Origin: Lingula anatina
Lineage: Eukaryota > Brachiopoda > Lingulata > Lingulida > Lingulidae
Assembly: GCF_001039355.2 (NCBI RefSeq)
Contig: NW_019774181.1
Coordinates: 329,000-388,537 of the forward strand
DNA length: 59,538 bases
Direction: 5' to 3'
The notes beneath the pieces were generated by a model that saw only the letters and a program-made list of their open reading frames with translations, was not told the origin of the DNA and made no database searches. Of this stretch, positions 11,647 through 24,624 are shown in pieces (within the stretch, counting starts at the first letter, position 1; each line of letters starts with the position of its first letter). The position numbers and the translations under genes were made by a program.

Positions 11647-14266
11647 CAGTACTGAGACCAAGTTGCATGGCAGATTCCACTTTATTGATCTAGGTGAGGG
11701 TGGTTTCATGTGTGTATATACTGAATCTTTTCAAGACAGAAAGATTGACTGGAATCTGAGATAATACTTTTTTTCACTAATTTTCTATACCCAAAATAGT
11801 AAACCAAATATGCAATGTTTAATTACAGGAAGACATCTGTTTCAATTTTAGCATTTAACCAAATAAATTGTCTGCATTATTTTGAGCTAAATACGAATTT
11901 AACAAAAGTAACATTAATTTAAGTTTTCATTAAAAAAAATTCAAAAGTAATATTTTAAAATTTAATTACTTTTGGTTCATGGGAGAGATACAGCATAATA
12001 AAAATGAGTTCTCCCTGTGCCACTTCATTAACTGTTCCCATTGTTAAAACTGCCCATAAAATTGACTTTTCATATTTAATATGTTCATAAGATATCTCCC
12101 CTCACTAAATGACTCCCTAATTAACTTAAATGAAGCATGATATGAATATTTATCATGATCATAATGTTTTTATGGTTTTTCACCATTTAAATACCACCAG
12201 TGTACAAAAAAGTTTCCTTAATGTGATGCTTTTTTATTCTACACCACAACATTTTTTCGAAATTTTCATTTTTTGTACATCACGTTTGTTCCTTGATTGC
12301 ACCAGGATCGCTTCTACTGATATGTGTAAACGGGGCTTAATGTATCTCCTAGACTGCATCAGATATGCATCTGTGGGACAAACAAGCAGTTAAAATATAA
12401 GAACACTAATTTTGTTGGTTGTAACAATGATGGCACTTTCCCCATTATGCAACAGAGTTGCGTTAATAATTAAATGTTTCCGTCTGTTGCTTTAACATGA
12501 TAAAAATAATCACCTTCACAGTGCACTGCTAAATTTCACAACTTGGATCATTAAATATTAATGAATATTTGATAAGCATTAATTATTTGAAGTGGAGAGA
12601 CTAGTTTAATATGGCTGGTGAAAGATAATTTATCAGGTTACAATCTATTTACAATCTGCAGAACAAACGTTTAAAAAATCAGTCTCTTCAAGGATTACTC
12701 AATATGGCTTGAGTGTTTTTTCTTTAGACGTCCTTTTTAATATTTGTTGGAGATGGGAACAAAATAATAAAAGAAACATAATTCCATCTTATGGCTTAAA
12801 ACTTATGGTACATATGACAGGTTGCCATTTTCAGATTCAGCCTCGTAAGGGCCATATATTGATCCAACCTCCACCCTTTTTACAACTCTGTTTTTCTAGG
12901 TTGTGTAACAATCTCTGTCACACTTCACACTATTACACCTAACAGCTGGCTAATTGAAAGATTATATATGCACTGTTTTCGTATCATATTGCACCTGGTT
13001 TTGTTACTGAGGTGTGATTCCAAGGTGCTTGTATTGTCCATACTGATGGACACATCACCCGATTTCACATGAACAATTTTTCTGCATTATTTTTCCAGTT
13101 TACTCTAGTAAAAATGAATGATAACAGTGAATAAAAATGTGATATTGTTTGCATTTGGTGCAAAACCAGTTCTAGCATATTACAGTATTTCAGAAGCAAG
13201 TTTATGTTATCTTGCCATTGACTGGGCCCTTTTGTGAACATTGGAACAAAATCGGCACGTTTCATCCAGCAATGCCAGACAGGGACAGATAAAAATACAC
13301 ACAATCTTGATGGACATTTTCAAACTCCTTTAAGCAAACGAACGCTACAGTTACATCTCAGTGTTACAGCTGCAGTATAGATTGGCAAATATATGCATAT
13401 GTTGAATAATGAATAAAAATCTGGGTAGGCAATCAAAAGTACATGCTGAAGTACAACATCACTGTAATGTTGATAAAATAGCAATCAAACTGAATCAAAT
13501 GTGGGTACACATTCTATCAGTCTAGCAACAAGGGGTGGACGCCTTTTGCTTTATTACCTCACTTTACCCCCTGCCAAAGTGTTATTTATTAAATTCAATG
13601 AAAAAAATGAAAAATAGTTATCAAATGTAATTATTTTTTTTCCTAAAAAAGATTATAAACAGTGGTATGCAAATGAAAAAAGTAAATGTTTATTTAAAGT
13701 TTGTTAGGCTGATTGTGAGGGGGGTGGGGGAGGGGGATCATAAATTCATGCAGTCTAGATATACCGAGTAACTACCATACTATGAAGTCATATGAGGAAT
13801 AGTTTGCATTACACTCGTGTCTCTTTAGCAGCAATTCTAACTGCAAGCACAAGCAATTACACTAGGGAGGGATAAAAAAGTATAATTACTTTTGATAAGT
13901 GGTAATTGCTTCGGAAAAACTCAATTTTATGGGGGAAAACTGTGATGAAATCTGATCAGATAAAGTACATTTACTCCCCTTCCTTTTTTCTAAGCAATTC
14001 CCACATGTCCCCATAGGTTAATTAAACTAGTTGCCAACTGTTCGCTGCACAGCGTACTTATACATACCACTACTGTTGTCTGTCACTTTTTGCCAATTTT
14101 CTTGAAGAAGTAATTTAGTATTTACAATAAAAAGTTAAAATTCATGTCTGATGTATATCACTGCATCAAATTATTTTATCAAATAGACAATATTCACCCA
14201 ATAAAATCTCGTATATGTATAATTCTGCTAATAATTGTGTTTTTAAATAACCAATATTGTGGCACA

Positions 14267-14318
14267 CACACATACATGCACATGCACGTGCACACACACA
14301 TACACACACACACACACA
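14267..14318. repeat. Degenerate CA-rich tract
   Basis: CACACACATACATGCACATG and following CA-rich sequence; an interrupted microsatellite. Confidence 0.85.
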
Positions 14319-16028
14319 TTAAAGATACATTTTCTGTTTTAATTATGCACATGTGTTCAATGTCATATTGCACACTTTAAGGCAATCATATGACAGGCGT
14401 CTTTTAAATCCACTTGTCAATGATTGCATGTATAGCACCAATTGTCCCTAATTAATTGAGTTAGTTAAGCTACAAGGCAGCCTGTGCTATAATTGCAATC
14501 CGTTTATTTCTGGCAATTAATTATATATTTCCCACACTTGTACAAGTTCTCTTTTAATACTTGAGTTGGTGCGAAAGAAGACAGAATTCAATGACTTGTA
14601 TCATATTGTAGTTCTCAACTTTTCTATGAAGAAAAATTGTATCAAAAGCACAATAACAGGGTTTCAAAACATGAATTATCAAAGCTTATTTGGGTGATTT
14701 GGGCTTAAAATTCTAATTACAGCAGTTTTTTTTTTTTCATAACAGTTATTGATTTCTTGCAATGTAACCACCTAAATTAACTATGAATACAATTTTCTAA
14801 AATCGGCAGAATACCACTCAAGGCGTGTCACTATCACAACATTTTTGACCACCAGATTTTATAAATAGCCATTTGACCACAAGGGTATCAATGGTGCACA
14901 CCTTTGCTATAAGTCTGTGCTAGAGGGCGAATGATTCCCACAAGCAAACCAAACAGCCTCAGGGCCAATACACTTCCTTCACACTTGGTTAGTTTACATA
15001 AAATTCTGACTGGTAATCTTGTAGGTATTATACAAATAAAAGAAAAGCTTTGGTAATTGTTAAAGAAAAACTATGCAAATTATGCAACAAATTGAAACTA
15101 TTTATCAAACTGGTTTCCTGGAGTGGAGTACCTTAACAACAGGCACACTCGATAGGACATCAATAAATCAAACAGATTACGAAGTGTGGGTATTCCGTTA
15201 CGAAACATTCCAGTCCATTGCCCTTCATGACACCTGCTATAATGCACCGACAAGCTCAAGTTTCCATGAACAAAGAACGCCTGTAGTGCTCAACTCAACC
15301 GTGCTCTTCCAAGTCCTCCACTCAATTGACAAAAATCATTTGCATAAACCACGGTTCAGTGATGTCCAAATACGCTGTGACCTCAGGCGTAAGAATTGCA
15401 GCATATGGAAGCTGCTGGGTTCACTCTAAGATGTCATAAATCTCTGGGGGAACTGCTAGTCTTGAGTGACATTAAGGCCATGAACTTCATCTGGACAAAT
15501 TACTGGCCAATCACAATATAACAAATTTGTTCAATACTTTATAAATGGGCGACTTCAGACATAACAACTCTATGCAAACAGGGCACTGGACATGGGTAGA
15601 GAAATGGTATGAAATCCTTTGAATGTGAACCAAACTAGGCAGGTATTAAAAACCATGTGCAAGTATATTAATAGTACCAAAAACAATTAAATCTAATTAT
15701 CTATTTACATCCTTCAACTCAATCTGATCAGTTTACTGTTTCAAACAATGAGGAATAAAAAGGTACGAAATTCACTTAGTCTTAAACAAATTAGCAATTG
15801 CCAAAAATAGCCCAATTTAACTGAGTTCTTGACAAATCAGCCCAAGATAGGTTTTAAAACTAGTTAAGACTAGATAATGGTCTCAGTGGCTCTCTCCTAC
15901 AACCAGATTACTACAGTAGACAATTCAGACACAGGGACATTGATCTCACAATAAATACATCAGTTGAAACATTTATAAGACAAAGAATTCTGCAAGAGGC
16001 AGGTCCTAATACACCCTGAACAATGATA

Positions 16029-16156
16029 AGACTGCCATTTAGTGAAAAAGTCTGAAAATATTGGGTGGGGTCCGGAGTGCCACCTGCATTGAAAACAAAA
16101 ATTATACTTTTGCCCCTCAAAAGTCTGAAATCCACCAATATATTTGGAAAAATCTC
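16029..16156 (-). repeat. Dispersed repeat patch, related to 46345-46469
   Basis: Reverse-complemented, 16029-16091 matches 46407-46469 at roughly 55 of 63 positions by eye (CAATGCAGGTGGC ... TTTTTCACTAAATGGCAGTC). Weaker similarity continues through TTCTGATTTTTGGGAGCC-like and GAGATTTTCC-like segments. It lies in intron next to, but outside, the coding exon at 16294. Confidence 0.6.
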
Positions 16157-16293
16157 ATTATTGCCTTAAACAACAGATGCTCTTTCCTCTATGATTCCTC
16201 ATCTGCTAATACAAGTAAGGCCCATATATGTATTAGGTCTCAAAGACTGCCCATGTGTGAATGTGTCTCAAAGGCCGAGGGCCACCAACTCAC

Positions 16294-16449
16294 CAACTGC
16301 ACCACAATCACTTTTCCCATAGGTGTGATAACTTCTGTGGAGTTCATGAAAATCCCATCCAAGTTCTCTCGATCAGGGACTTTCCAATCGGCCTGCATCA
16401 AAAGATTGGTGCTCTGTGGATCCTCTGATGTCTTAAACTCAATATTACC
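16294..16449 (-). CDS. Ectodomain exon 2 of the minus-strand membrane protein gene
   Basis: This exon is exactly 156 bp (52 codons) and begins and ends in phase 0. On the minus strand it has a strong acceptor (CTCTCTTTTCAG) and a strong donor (GTGAGT). It begins GNIEFKTSEDPQSTNLLMQA, continues DWKVPDRENLDGIF, carries an N-glycosylation sequon (MNST) and ends PMGKVIVVQL. The preceding exon at 29329-29523 ends in phase 0 (QNVK), so the junction reads IRQNVK/GNIEF. It aligns with plus-strand exon 54992-55120: Gly-x-x-Glu-Phe at the start, Pro-x-x-x-(x)-Glu-x-Leu-x-Gly in the middle, hydrophobic pair plus Gln-Leu/Val at the end, with phase-0 borders on both sides. No known domain was recognised. 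Confidence 0.8.
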
Positions 16450-17118
16450 CTGAAAAGAGAGATAAGAATTTGGAAAATTAGCTCATCTTGGTGAAAACGG
16501 TATATCTTCCCAAATCAAATCAAACTAGTTTTCTTGATCTTTCAGTTATTCAGAAGTGCTTGTAGACATGAAATTTTGTCCTCAACAGTTTATATTACAG
16601 AACAGGTTTTTATGACGAAAATTACTATGCAGTTTCCAAATGAAGATTTCAGATAAATCTTATGTCAGACATCTTGAGCAAAAGTGGATTTTTATATTCT
16701 GCACATTAACTAAAAGTGCACATCGACCTTAAATGCCGTAATTTTTCATTGTTCAGCAAAGCTCTTGAAAGTGAAATCATTAAAAAATTCTGATTTTGAC
16801 AATTGACTACAGAAGTTTATAGCTTTAACATCTGGATTTTAAAAAAATGCTGAGAATTAACAAGATAAAGGTTGACGCAAACCATTTCATAATCTACTCC
16901 CACATGCTTTGCATAAAAAACCTAACCGAGTTATTTTGGCTCAAATTGCACAACCAGCAAAGGTTGACATTTGATAATCGTTTTTCGCGGCTCCTGTATT
17001 TACATTATTGTAATTGTGTGACCTTTAAAAGGAGTCCCAGTTGCACAGATTATTCTTTTCCTGAAATCACACGAAAGTACAGTACTGTTTACACTAGAAC
17101 TATCAGGACTAAAGACTA

Positions 17119-17373
17119 GATTCCCATACCTAGATTGATCTAGACTAAAAAGATCGATCCATCTCCGAGGGGTCTCTGGCTGAACTGCTTTCAGCTTAAG
17201 TGGCTAAGATGTTTGGCACGCCTATTGAAGCTGCTAAATAATAATTTATTACCCCCAGCAACTTCAGTAGGCTTGACAGACATTTAAGCTGCTTAAGTTG
17301 ACTGCAATTGGTGAGAATCCCCTTAGAGATAGATTGATCCCCAGTTAGTACGCTAGGTTCTGGGAATGGTCCC
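17119..17373. mobile_element. Fold-back element, copy 2
   Basis: A diverged copy of 400-640. Shared landmarks in order are TTCCCATACCTAGAT, CATCTCC.AG.GGT, GCTTTCAGCTTAA, TTATTACCCCCAGCA, GGCTTGACAGACA, AATCCCCTTAGAGATAGATT and GGTTCTGGGAATGGTCCC. The two halves are imperfect reverse complements. Confidence 0.65.
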
Positions 17374-18090
17374 TAAGCATGAATGGTTCTTTCATAAAAG
17401 AGAAAGCTATCTTAACTGACGGACACCAAACTAGTCTATATTTTTCACAACAATTTGACAATTTGACAACAGACATCTTTAAAAGAGTGCTTCATAATCG
17501 GTCCATTTAAATCTAGTGTAAACAGGGCAAAACTGTATATGTTGTCTGAAAAACACTACGAAATTAAGACAGTGATTGGAATTTGAAATCAAATAAGTGT
17601 GGAAACTACAGCATTCTAATTTGACTTTAATTTAAAAACAACCTATAATACTATTCTAACAAATTACAAGTTTCAAAATGCTTTGCCTCGAATATATAGA
17701 TGTTTAAACATGTTATTTTACAAAGTTTAGGTTTTTTTTCGAGTTTTCTTCTTCTGTTTTTTCTTTCTTTTCATTTATTTGTTTTTTTTTTAATAGGAAT
17801 GATTTTTGCCTTAATGCTTAAAGGTAGATCTTTCCTTCAATGAGATTATTTTAAAAATAAGTATGATGATAATTCAAATATTCATATTCTTCAACACATA
17901 CAACAATTTCATTCAAAACAACTTGTTGTATAATCCTTATTTCAAAATATTTACATATATGCAGATTTAAAAATCTATACATAATAATCAATGACAAATT
18001 GAATATAATAGCCCTTGAGCTGTATAACAAGAGTGCTCCCCTTCCACCCCTTCTCTCTCTTATTTCTTCCTACCTTACTGAACATAAACA

Positions 18091-18435
18091 TTAAAGGGAT
18101 AATAACTCTTCATTTGCGCCAAAAAATGAATTTTCCTGGAGTAAACAACAATTTTCCCATACTAACCAATGGGTAATGAATCCATTTTTACATTCAAAGT
18201 TAGTCCCTGGTTTTTTTCTAAAAAGTTTGGTTTTTTGTTAAAATCTCTTAAGAGATTTTAAGAGAGTATAGCCATCAATGGAGGTCACGTGGTCTAAAGA
18301 CAAGCTCAGATATCAGAATAATAGCTATAACTGCTGTTTTTGTGGTAAAACAGAATATATTATATTTCTATGAGTTATTCACAATGTTTTTATTGTGAAA
18401 TATAGATCTCATACAAAGAGTTATTATCCCTTTAA
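18091..18435. mobile_element. MITE flanked by TTAA, 345 bp, perfect terminal inverted repeats
   Basis: The left end TTAAAGGGATAATAACTCTT (18091-18110) is an exact 20/20 reverse complement of the right end (18416-18435). The outermost TTAA on each side can be read as a target-site duplication, leaving terminal repeats starting AGGGATAATAACTC. TTAA duplication is typical of piggyBac and Kolobok elements. Here the outer bases AGGG fit Kolobok at least as well as piggyBac. There is no transposase, so it is non-autonomous. The exact arms suggest fairly recent insertion or a gene-conversion-free hairpin. Confidence 0.8.
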
Positions 18436-19140
18436 CATCACAGGTGGTCCAAACCAAGAGCCAAATCAAGAGACCACCTTGCAGGTACAAACATCACTCG
18501 ATACACCTGCCACCCAGCCACCCCCCCCTCACCCCCCTGCCCCTCCCTCTCAAACAAAGCCCCCTTTACCTCCTCAAGCCCATATGTTACATCAAAACAA
18601 GGTGCTTTAGAATACCCTGTAATTATAAACACCATATGTTCACAATGCTGATTGCAATAATTCAATAACACAATAGGTTTATCAGGGTACTTGTGGTAAT
18701 TGATTGCATAGAGGTATGATAAACACATACTGATCCTTAGAGGGTTACTGTTACTGTTATGTAACAGTAGCTGTGACTGTTATGTCACTGTGTGTACGTG
18801 ATACCTTTGTGGAGGGGTATTCCGATACCTCATAAAATGTCTTAATTGGGACCCATGTCATCAAAGGACGGATATCATATCCTGAGGCAATTTTTGTATA
18901 CTTAGGGTTTGGCATTGAACATCTATATCTATAGCTGGCAAAGGGGAAATGTCAACACGTAGAATATAACCAGATCTTTGGACAACACATTTGGCTGAAA
19001 ATTCAGGTGTATGTGTACATGTTAAAATGCATTGCTTCACACTTTTCATTCCATGACATGATCTGTGTATATTTAATGCACCTTGCTGACTATAATTGTG
19101 CCTTTAATTTTTTGTTTGTCCTAAACAGAGCATTCAAGCA

Positions 19141-19141
19141 A

Positions 19142-19184
<43 letters not shown>

Positions 19185-19185
19185 A
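19141..19185. repeat. (ATAA)n microsatellite
   Basis: Eleven near-perfect tetranucleotide units ending ATAAACAATC. Confidence 0.96.
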
Positions 19186-20032
19186 CAATCTCAGGTGAAT
19201 TAATATGCAGTGCTCAATAAATGTATTTTTTAGGTAAAAAGGGAATTTCTAAAAATTTTGCTATATCAGATTCATTAATGAATAGCGCAGCAACTCGGAA
19301 TTCTGACACTTATCATTTTGCTATAATTGCAATAAAAGCAAAACTTGGCTATGGTCAGCCAGGTTTTTGATTCTGTGTAGAGTTGGGAAAGGAGTGCTCT
19401 GTATACAATTCTCTAATGCTCCTGCAAGGTCTGTATGCATGCTTGTGCACTGATGTGTACACCATTCCTAGACAGGCCTTGACATAAAGGTAAAACACGT
19501 AATACAAAACATCACGCAACTTTTAATGGTTTCTCATGCTCAAAACATTGTATCGTAAATAAAGAACATTTTTCAACAATACCATCCCATGATGATACCT
19601 GCATAAGTTTGGACAATCAAACTACTAAAACATGCTTTTTTTTACAAAAGAACTAATATCTCAACAAATCACCACCGAGTATATCCTCACGATATACCAA
19701 CATATATAATGTCACCTGTTCAAAAATTCTGTAACCTTGGCAGTTGCTGTATATAATATTCGTATGTCACTATGGGAAGCAACAGACAGAAAGAACCAGA
19801 CACAATGCCTGATATGTCACAGGTCATCCAGGCTTACCTGTACTACAGAACATATCCCACTCCTGCCATACTGTCAAGAATATATGTTTTTGAAAGATAG
19901 ATTCACCTTTCCTTTTTATTTGCACAATGACGAACAAGCTTTAAAATAATGTTGAAAAGAAAAATCAGTTCATGCAGATGGGAAAGTAATAGATGAGGTT
20001 TTCTTTTGGGGTCTGTCTTTTGGCCTATCAGT

Positions 20033-20157
20033 ATGTCTGTCTGTCTGTCATATGCCAATCACACGTTTATTGAAACAGTGATACCTCTCTTTACCCTTAG
20101 GTTAAAATCTATGCAGCTGTCTGTCTGTCTGCTTGCCTATCTATATCTATCTATCCA
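20033..20157. repeat. Interrupted (GTCT)n and (ATCT)n tracts
   Basis: TATGTCTGTCTGTCTGTCA near 20033-20050 and GCTGTCTGTCTGTCTGC ... CTATCTATATCTATCTATCC at 20118-20157. Confidence 0.8.
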
Positions 20158-20623
20158 CATACCGACTTAACTAACTGAACTTTCCTTATTGGACCTTCAT
20201 CCCATTCTGCCTATCCTTCTGTGTCAAATAATACATGCAAAGTAATTTCCTGACATCTTTATTTATCCAAAAACAATGGATTCCTTTTGTGACCTGCTAT
20301 GCCTAAGAAGTCACCTTAACCTCCACAGATTTTACTCTACCCTTGATTCCGACCCTTACCTCAACCCTAGATAAAGAAAAAGTGACTTTTAATGTGGCAG
20401 TTAAAAAAATAAATTATTTATGGTACTTCTTTTAATCTTTAACACTGTACTCTTGGCTACTCATGGGTGAGATTGCTATTGTGGTTAACGCTGGTTTTTA
20501 GTTCAGGTGTAAATACACACCTGGTACAGGAGTATTGGCAGGGTCATGCTAAGACGTGTATTGGGGGGGGTAAGAGAGGGAAGGGGGCTCTTTTCACTTC
20601 GTTAAGAGATAGTCGCATCCTCT

Positions 20624-20637
20624 CCCCCCCCCCCCCC
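20624..20637. repeat. C homopolymer
   Basis: Fourteen C residues, with a G run (TTGGGGGGGG) about 70 bp upstream at about 20560-20570. Confidence 0.93.
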
Positions 20638-22424
20638 ACTAAAATTGCCCACTTCAGTGACCTAAGCTCACTCTTCTCCCCTTATTCCCAGCTACATGCA
20701 CACATATGCTCTTGAATAATTCAAAACTATAACAGCGCATGTATTTGTGACCCATAAAATTTATGATGGTAAACATTCTATACATTTACCAAAACCATCA
20801 CTTTTTTTTACCAGTGTGTCACTAGCACTCCTGCATGCTCATTTTTCAAAATCAGTTCTGTTCCCAAAATTCTTGAATTTTCCCATCATATTAATCTCTG
20901 ATGTGATATTAACAATGTCATCATTATCCGTAGTTCTAAGCAATTATTTGAAAAAAAAAAAAAAAGATAAAAATAGTTAGATCTGACTTGAGAAGTTCTT
21001 CCTCATTAGTTTTTCCCACAGTTGGTTTCCCAAAAGACCCAAGAATACTAGGTTAATGACACTGAGGCTCGGAAACATCGTTTCTAGGGAGTGTTAGTCG
21101 TACAGAAGAAGCCCCCTGTAAATGTTACATATTGAATTTCAAAAAACCGCACACGCTAAGTATCACGTAATACTAACGAGACCACTCATCATGCAAAGTC
21201 TCCATGCCATGTCTTGGTATATCATCTTCAGACTATGTGATTATGGATTTTTTTTGTGTGTCTTCATCTGCCATATGGTCCTGTATCCTCTTTTAGTTTA
21301 AAGATGAATTTTTTTCCACATTTCTCTTAAATTCTACAAGATACAGTTGATTTAAAGACATCTCAGGCAATCTTTCTTTTCTTTAATCAAAATTTTTAAG
21401 TTAATGAATGACAGTTTTGCCATCTGCTACAATAACTGCTGTAAAGGTATTCTTATTGCCATTAACATTGTTACAACAACAAAATCACTGTATTTCAACT
21501 TCTGATTACTTTCAGCAACTGATCTGATAAGTACTGACGTCTGCCTAACCACGCATGCCATTATCTTTTTTTCTGGTAAATAAATCTAATAAATATAACA
21601 GTAGATACAAAAAAAAAATCCCACAAATTCAAATGCATATACTTTGTGTATAGTTTGTACAACAAGACTAATCCCCCATTAGAAATAGATTTTTCATGGG
21701 TCTATAGCTATACTTTGACTAAATTTGTGTGAGTTGGCCAATTTATTTATCCAAGTTTTCAATAAAAACAAATCTGATCAAACCTGTATTTGAACTCTAC
21801 AAATTTCATTACAAATTGGCATATCTTAAGGACGATATAATACAAGTTCTAGCTGCCATTGCCAAGAATGTTAAACGTCAAGAAGAGACCATCCCAGGGA
21901 AGAGTTTTTTGAGTGATGATCCCAGGACAGGCATTGATCTTCCTAATGTATAGACAACCCAAGTCTGAAGAGTCGCCAGGGACAAACTCTGCTCATCTTA
22001 AAGGTCTCAAGGTCCCTTTTAGTTTAAAGATGGATTTTTTTCTTTCAGCTTCCTTTCTTCCTGCACTCTTGGGAGATAACTAATGTCAATGCAATATTTC
22101 GCTTGTGTAATTATATTAAAATGTTAGCCATTTCTAGGCTTTGTAGCCAACACATTAGTGTTTTTGGTCTGTGTATGAGAGTGTTTTCTCTCTCAAAAGT
22201 TGTTTCTGCCCTCAGTTTTTCCCTCGGAGTACTGGCCTTATGACCCCATTTTGCTTGTATCTTAAGGATCATTTGCTGGGGCACTTGTATGCTTGCTGCT
22301 TTTCGCTAGTTCAAAAAGAGTTCTTTGTAGAATTTTAACAACAGATTGATAAAACCTGCATGTAAACAGATCTCATGAGGCCAGTAAGTAAAATGTTTTA
22401 CTCGATGCATTCATGTTTCACACA

Positions 22425-22631
22425 GGACTGTATTCACAACCAAAGTTGATCCGCGGACTAACAGATATATGGATCAAATATGGCTGACCCATTCGAAAAC
22501 TTGCCATGTGTTCCCTGCAGGGAATCTATTCAGTATCCATTAGAGGATTATACAACAAGTTTTCAAGTGGGTCAGCCATATTTGATCAGCGGATCTGTTA
22601 GTCAACGGATCAACTGGCTGTGAATGCAGCC
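22425..22631. mobile_element. Palindromic MITE, core family copy
   Basis: The left arm (GGACTGTATTCACAACC, AGTTGATCCGCGGACTAACA, GATCAAATATGG) is mirrored by the right arm (GCCATATTTGATCAGCGGAT, CTGTTAGTC, GGATCAACTGGCTGTGAATG). The whole element is therefore one hairpin of about 207 bp. No clean target duplication was found. Confidence 0.75.
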
Positions 22632-22805
22632 TTACACAATTTAATCCCGACTTCAGAGACAATCTCCTTTTGAATTTGTATCCTTTTGATTAGTTTTATT
22701 TCTACTTTAATTCAGGAGAAATTGCATCCATCTTACATCATTATATGCTCAAAATATGTTGTTTTCACCTCAATCCTGAATTAAAACCATTTTGTGTGAC
22801 AATTA

Positions 22806-23000
22806 GGGCTCATTTCCATACATAGCATCAGTCTACACAAATTGATCCGACTCTGTTGCGACTTTAACGGAATGCAACCAGTTTAACAGATTCACACACC
22901 TCCTCCTGGTATAGAGTACAGAAAAGCTAGTAATTATATGAGTAGGTTGGAAACTAAAGGAGTCATGTTAAGCCATTTAACTGATTGTATTCAGCAAGAG
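22806..23000 (+). repeat. Dispersed repeat, copy 2 (also at 9925)
   Basis: Ordered similarity to 9925-10120, including ACAGATTCACACACCTCCTC, GTTGGAAAC, TGTTAAGCC and GATTGTATTCAGCAAGAG. Confidence 0.55.
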
Positions 23001-23593
23001 CTAGGCTATGCAGGGTTTGATCCATCCACGTAAGCTGATGGTGTCTATGGGATTATGCCATAAGCCTCATTTTGTCCCTAGATGAGAAAGACTGAGTGCT
23101 ACCTCGAGCTGATAAATTCTTGGAAAATATAGGAATTTATAATCAATAGGGTTGTGTAGGCTAGATAGCTGAAAGAATTAAATGAATCAGAATTCAAAGC
23201 AAAAATTGCAGTCGATAATGATTTTAACACCAAATATTTGTTGTTTCAATAACCAAAGTAAATCATCTAAATTTGGTGAACATTTAACAATCTAGCATGA
23301 GCCATCAATTTTTTGTCATCATACGCACGTGCATGCATGTGCGCACGGGTGTGTATTTGAACCAAATTTGCTAGATTTTAAATTAAGACTGTGAACACAT
23401 CTTTCTACATTCCACACAAACACCTTGGGATCAAATAAAAAAATACTTTTTCTACGAAAGCTTTGTGATGCTACATCCCCAGGGAAGATACATGACAAAT
23501 GATGTAGAAAAGAAGGTCAAAACTGAGGATTCCATTCAATACTTTGGCATTTTGCATTTATTTTAAATAAAAACACAATGCCGTAGAGATTTA

Positions 23594-23611
23594 ATGGCAA
23601 TGCTCCCCGAG

Positions 23612-23658
<47 letters not shown>

Positions 23659-24289
23659 TGAAATTTCAATTTGGCCTCGATCTATCCCAAAAATTGAAAT
23701 CTCTAACAATTACTGCCACCCACTGGATCTTAACACATACATCTCAGAGATTTCCTTTTTGGCTTTAAAAAGCCAGAAATCTGCTACCGAGCAGAAACTT
23801 CCCATGCCTTATTATTGTATTATTACAGTTAGACTTTATATTTGGAATACGCAAGATATTTACGGAGGAAGTTATCTTACATCAGCTTTCATAAGCGTTA
23901 TTTCTGGTAGTAAAGATGAAAAGCTGATGAATCACCTTGGTATGAAAAATGATATTTCAATCTTTGAGAATTGTCTGCATCTTTTGAGTACTGCTTTACT
24001 TGACTTAGGGCTGCAAGACAGTTCAATACTCGAACACTTCTCGTTAGCCTGTGATAAATACTCAAATGGGAAAATAATGTATAAAATGAAGCACGTAATG
24101 GGGATCGACCTTAGGCCATTTTTCAATAATACACATATATTTCCAGCAAGCTCGGTTGGAGAAATAATAAAAGCCGTCTTCACATTAGGCCTAGTCAAGA
24201 CTGGAATTAGGCCTAACTTGCACTACAAAATGACAAGAATTTTTTTCAGGTGTGAAAGTTTATTGGCCATCTGGCATCTGTATAAATAA
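23594..24289 (+). other. Unexplained open frame of 231 codons, doubtful gene
   Basis: It starts with a CA microsatellite read as Thr-His repeats, then stays open for about 215 further codons through AT-rich DNA, which is longer than most neighbouring chance frames. No domain, signal peptide or membrane segment is evident, and it lies in an intron of the minus-strand gene. The segment FLALKSQKSATEQK faintly resembles FLAPKNQKSADNRK read from the repeat near 46380, which suggests part of it is a dispersed repeat. It could be an old element fragment, an unrecognised nested gene or chance. Confidence 0.2.
23613..23655. repeat. (CA)n microsatellite
   Basis: About 21 CA units. Confidence 0.97.
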
Positions 24290-24624
24290 TAATGTATTTT
24301 ACCTTCTACCAATTTTGCATAGCTATGCTTTATACACAAATATTGGCAAACGCAACAGGCGTATATTTTCCTCGCTCCTCTTTTCCAGAGAGTCAATTAA
24401 GATAACGAGGGGTGCTCCATGCTGGGAGTCAGAGGTTAAAAAGAAGATAAGGTAAAACAACCCTCACAACAGTACGGGGAGGTCTGGGCCAATCCCCAGG
24501 AGTCAACCCTATCCATAATAAAAACTGAAGGTTCCCAGATAAGTGACATTTATTTTTATATCTGCCTCAACCTTGCCAAATCCTTGGTCCACTAATGTGA
24601 ATTCCACATAATGACCCAATCATA

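Larger units (their letters stand above)
5748..16293 (-). other. Minus-strand gene intron 2, about 10.5 kb
   Basis: Between the two ectodomain exons. It is AT-rich and holds the GA, TG, CA and G-run simple repeats, two imperfect tandem duplications (7385 and 11417), one copy of a dispersed repeat (9925) and a repeat patch at 16029 shared with 46 kb. A 118-codon open frame at 15073-15429 on the plus strand has no gene-like support. No exon was identified. Confidence 0.6.

Noticed and set aside
15073-15429. 118-codon plus-strand open frame
   Set aside because: No splice context, signal peptide or domain, and it lies in an intron; best taken as chance, though not excluded.
16061-16453. 130-codon plus-strand open frame
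   Set aside because: It is the antisense shadow of the well-supported minus-strand exon 16294-16449.
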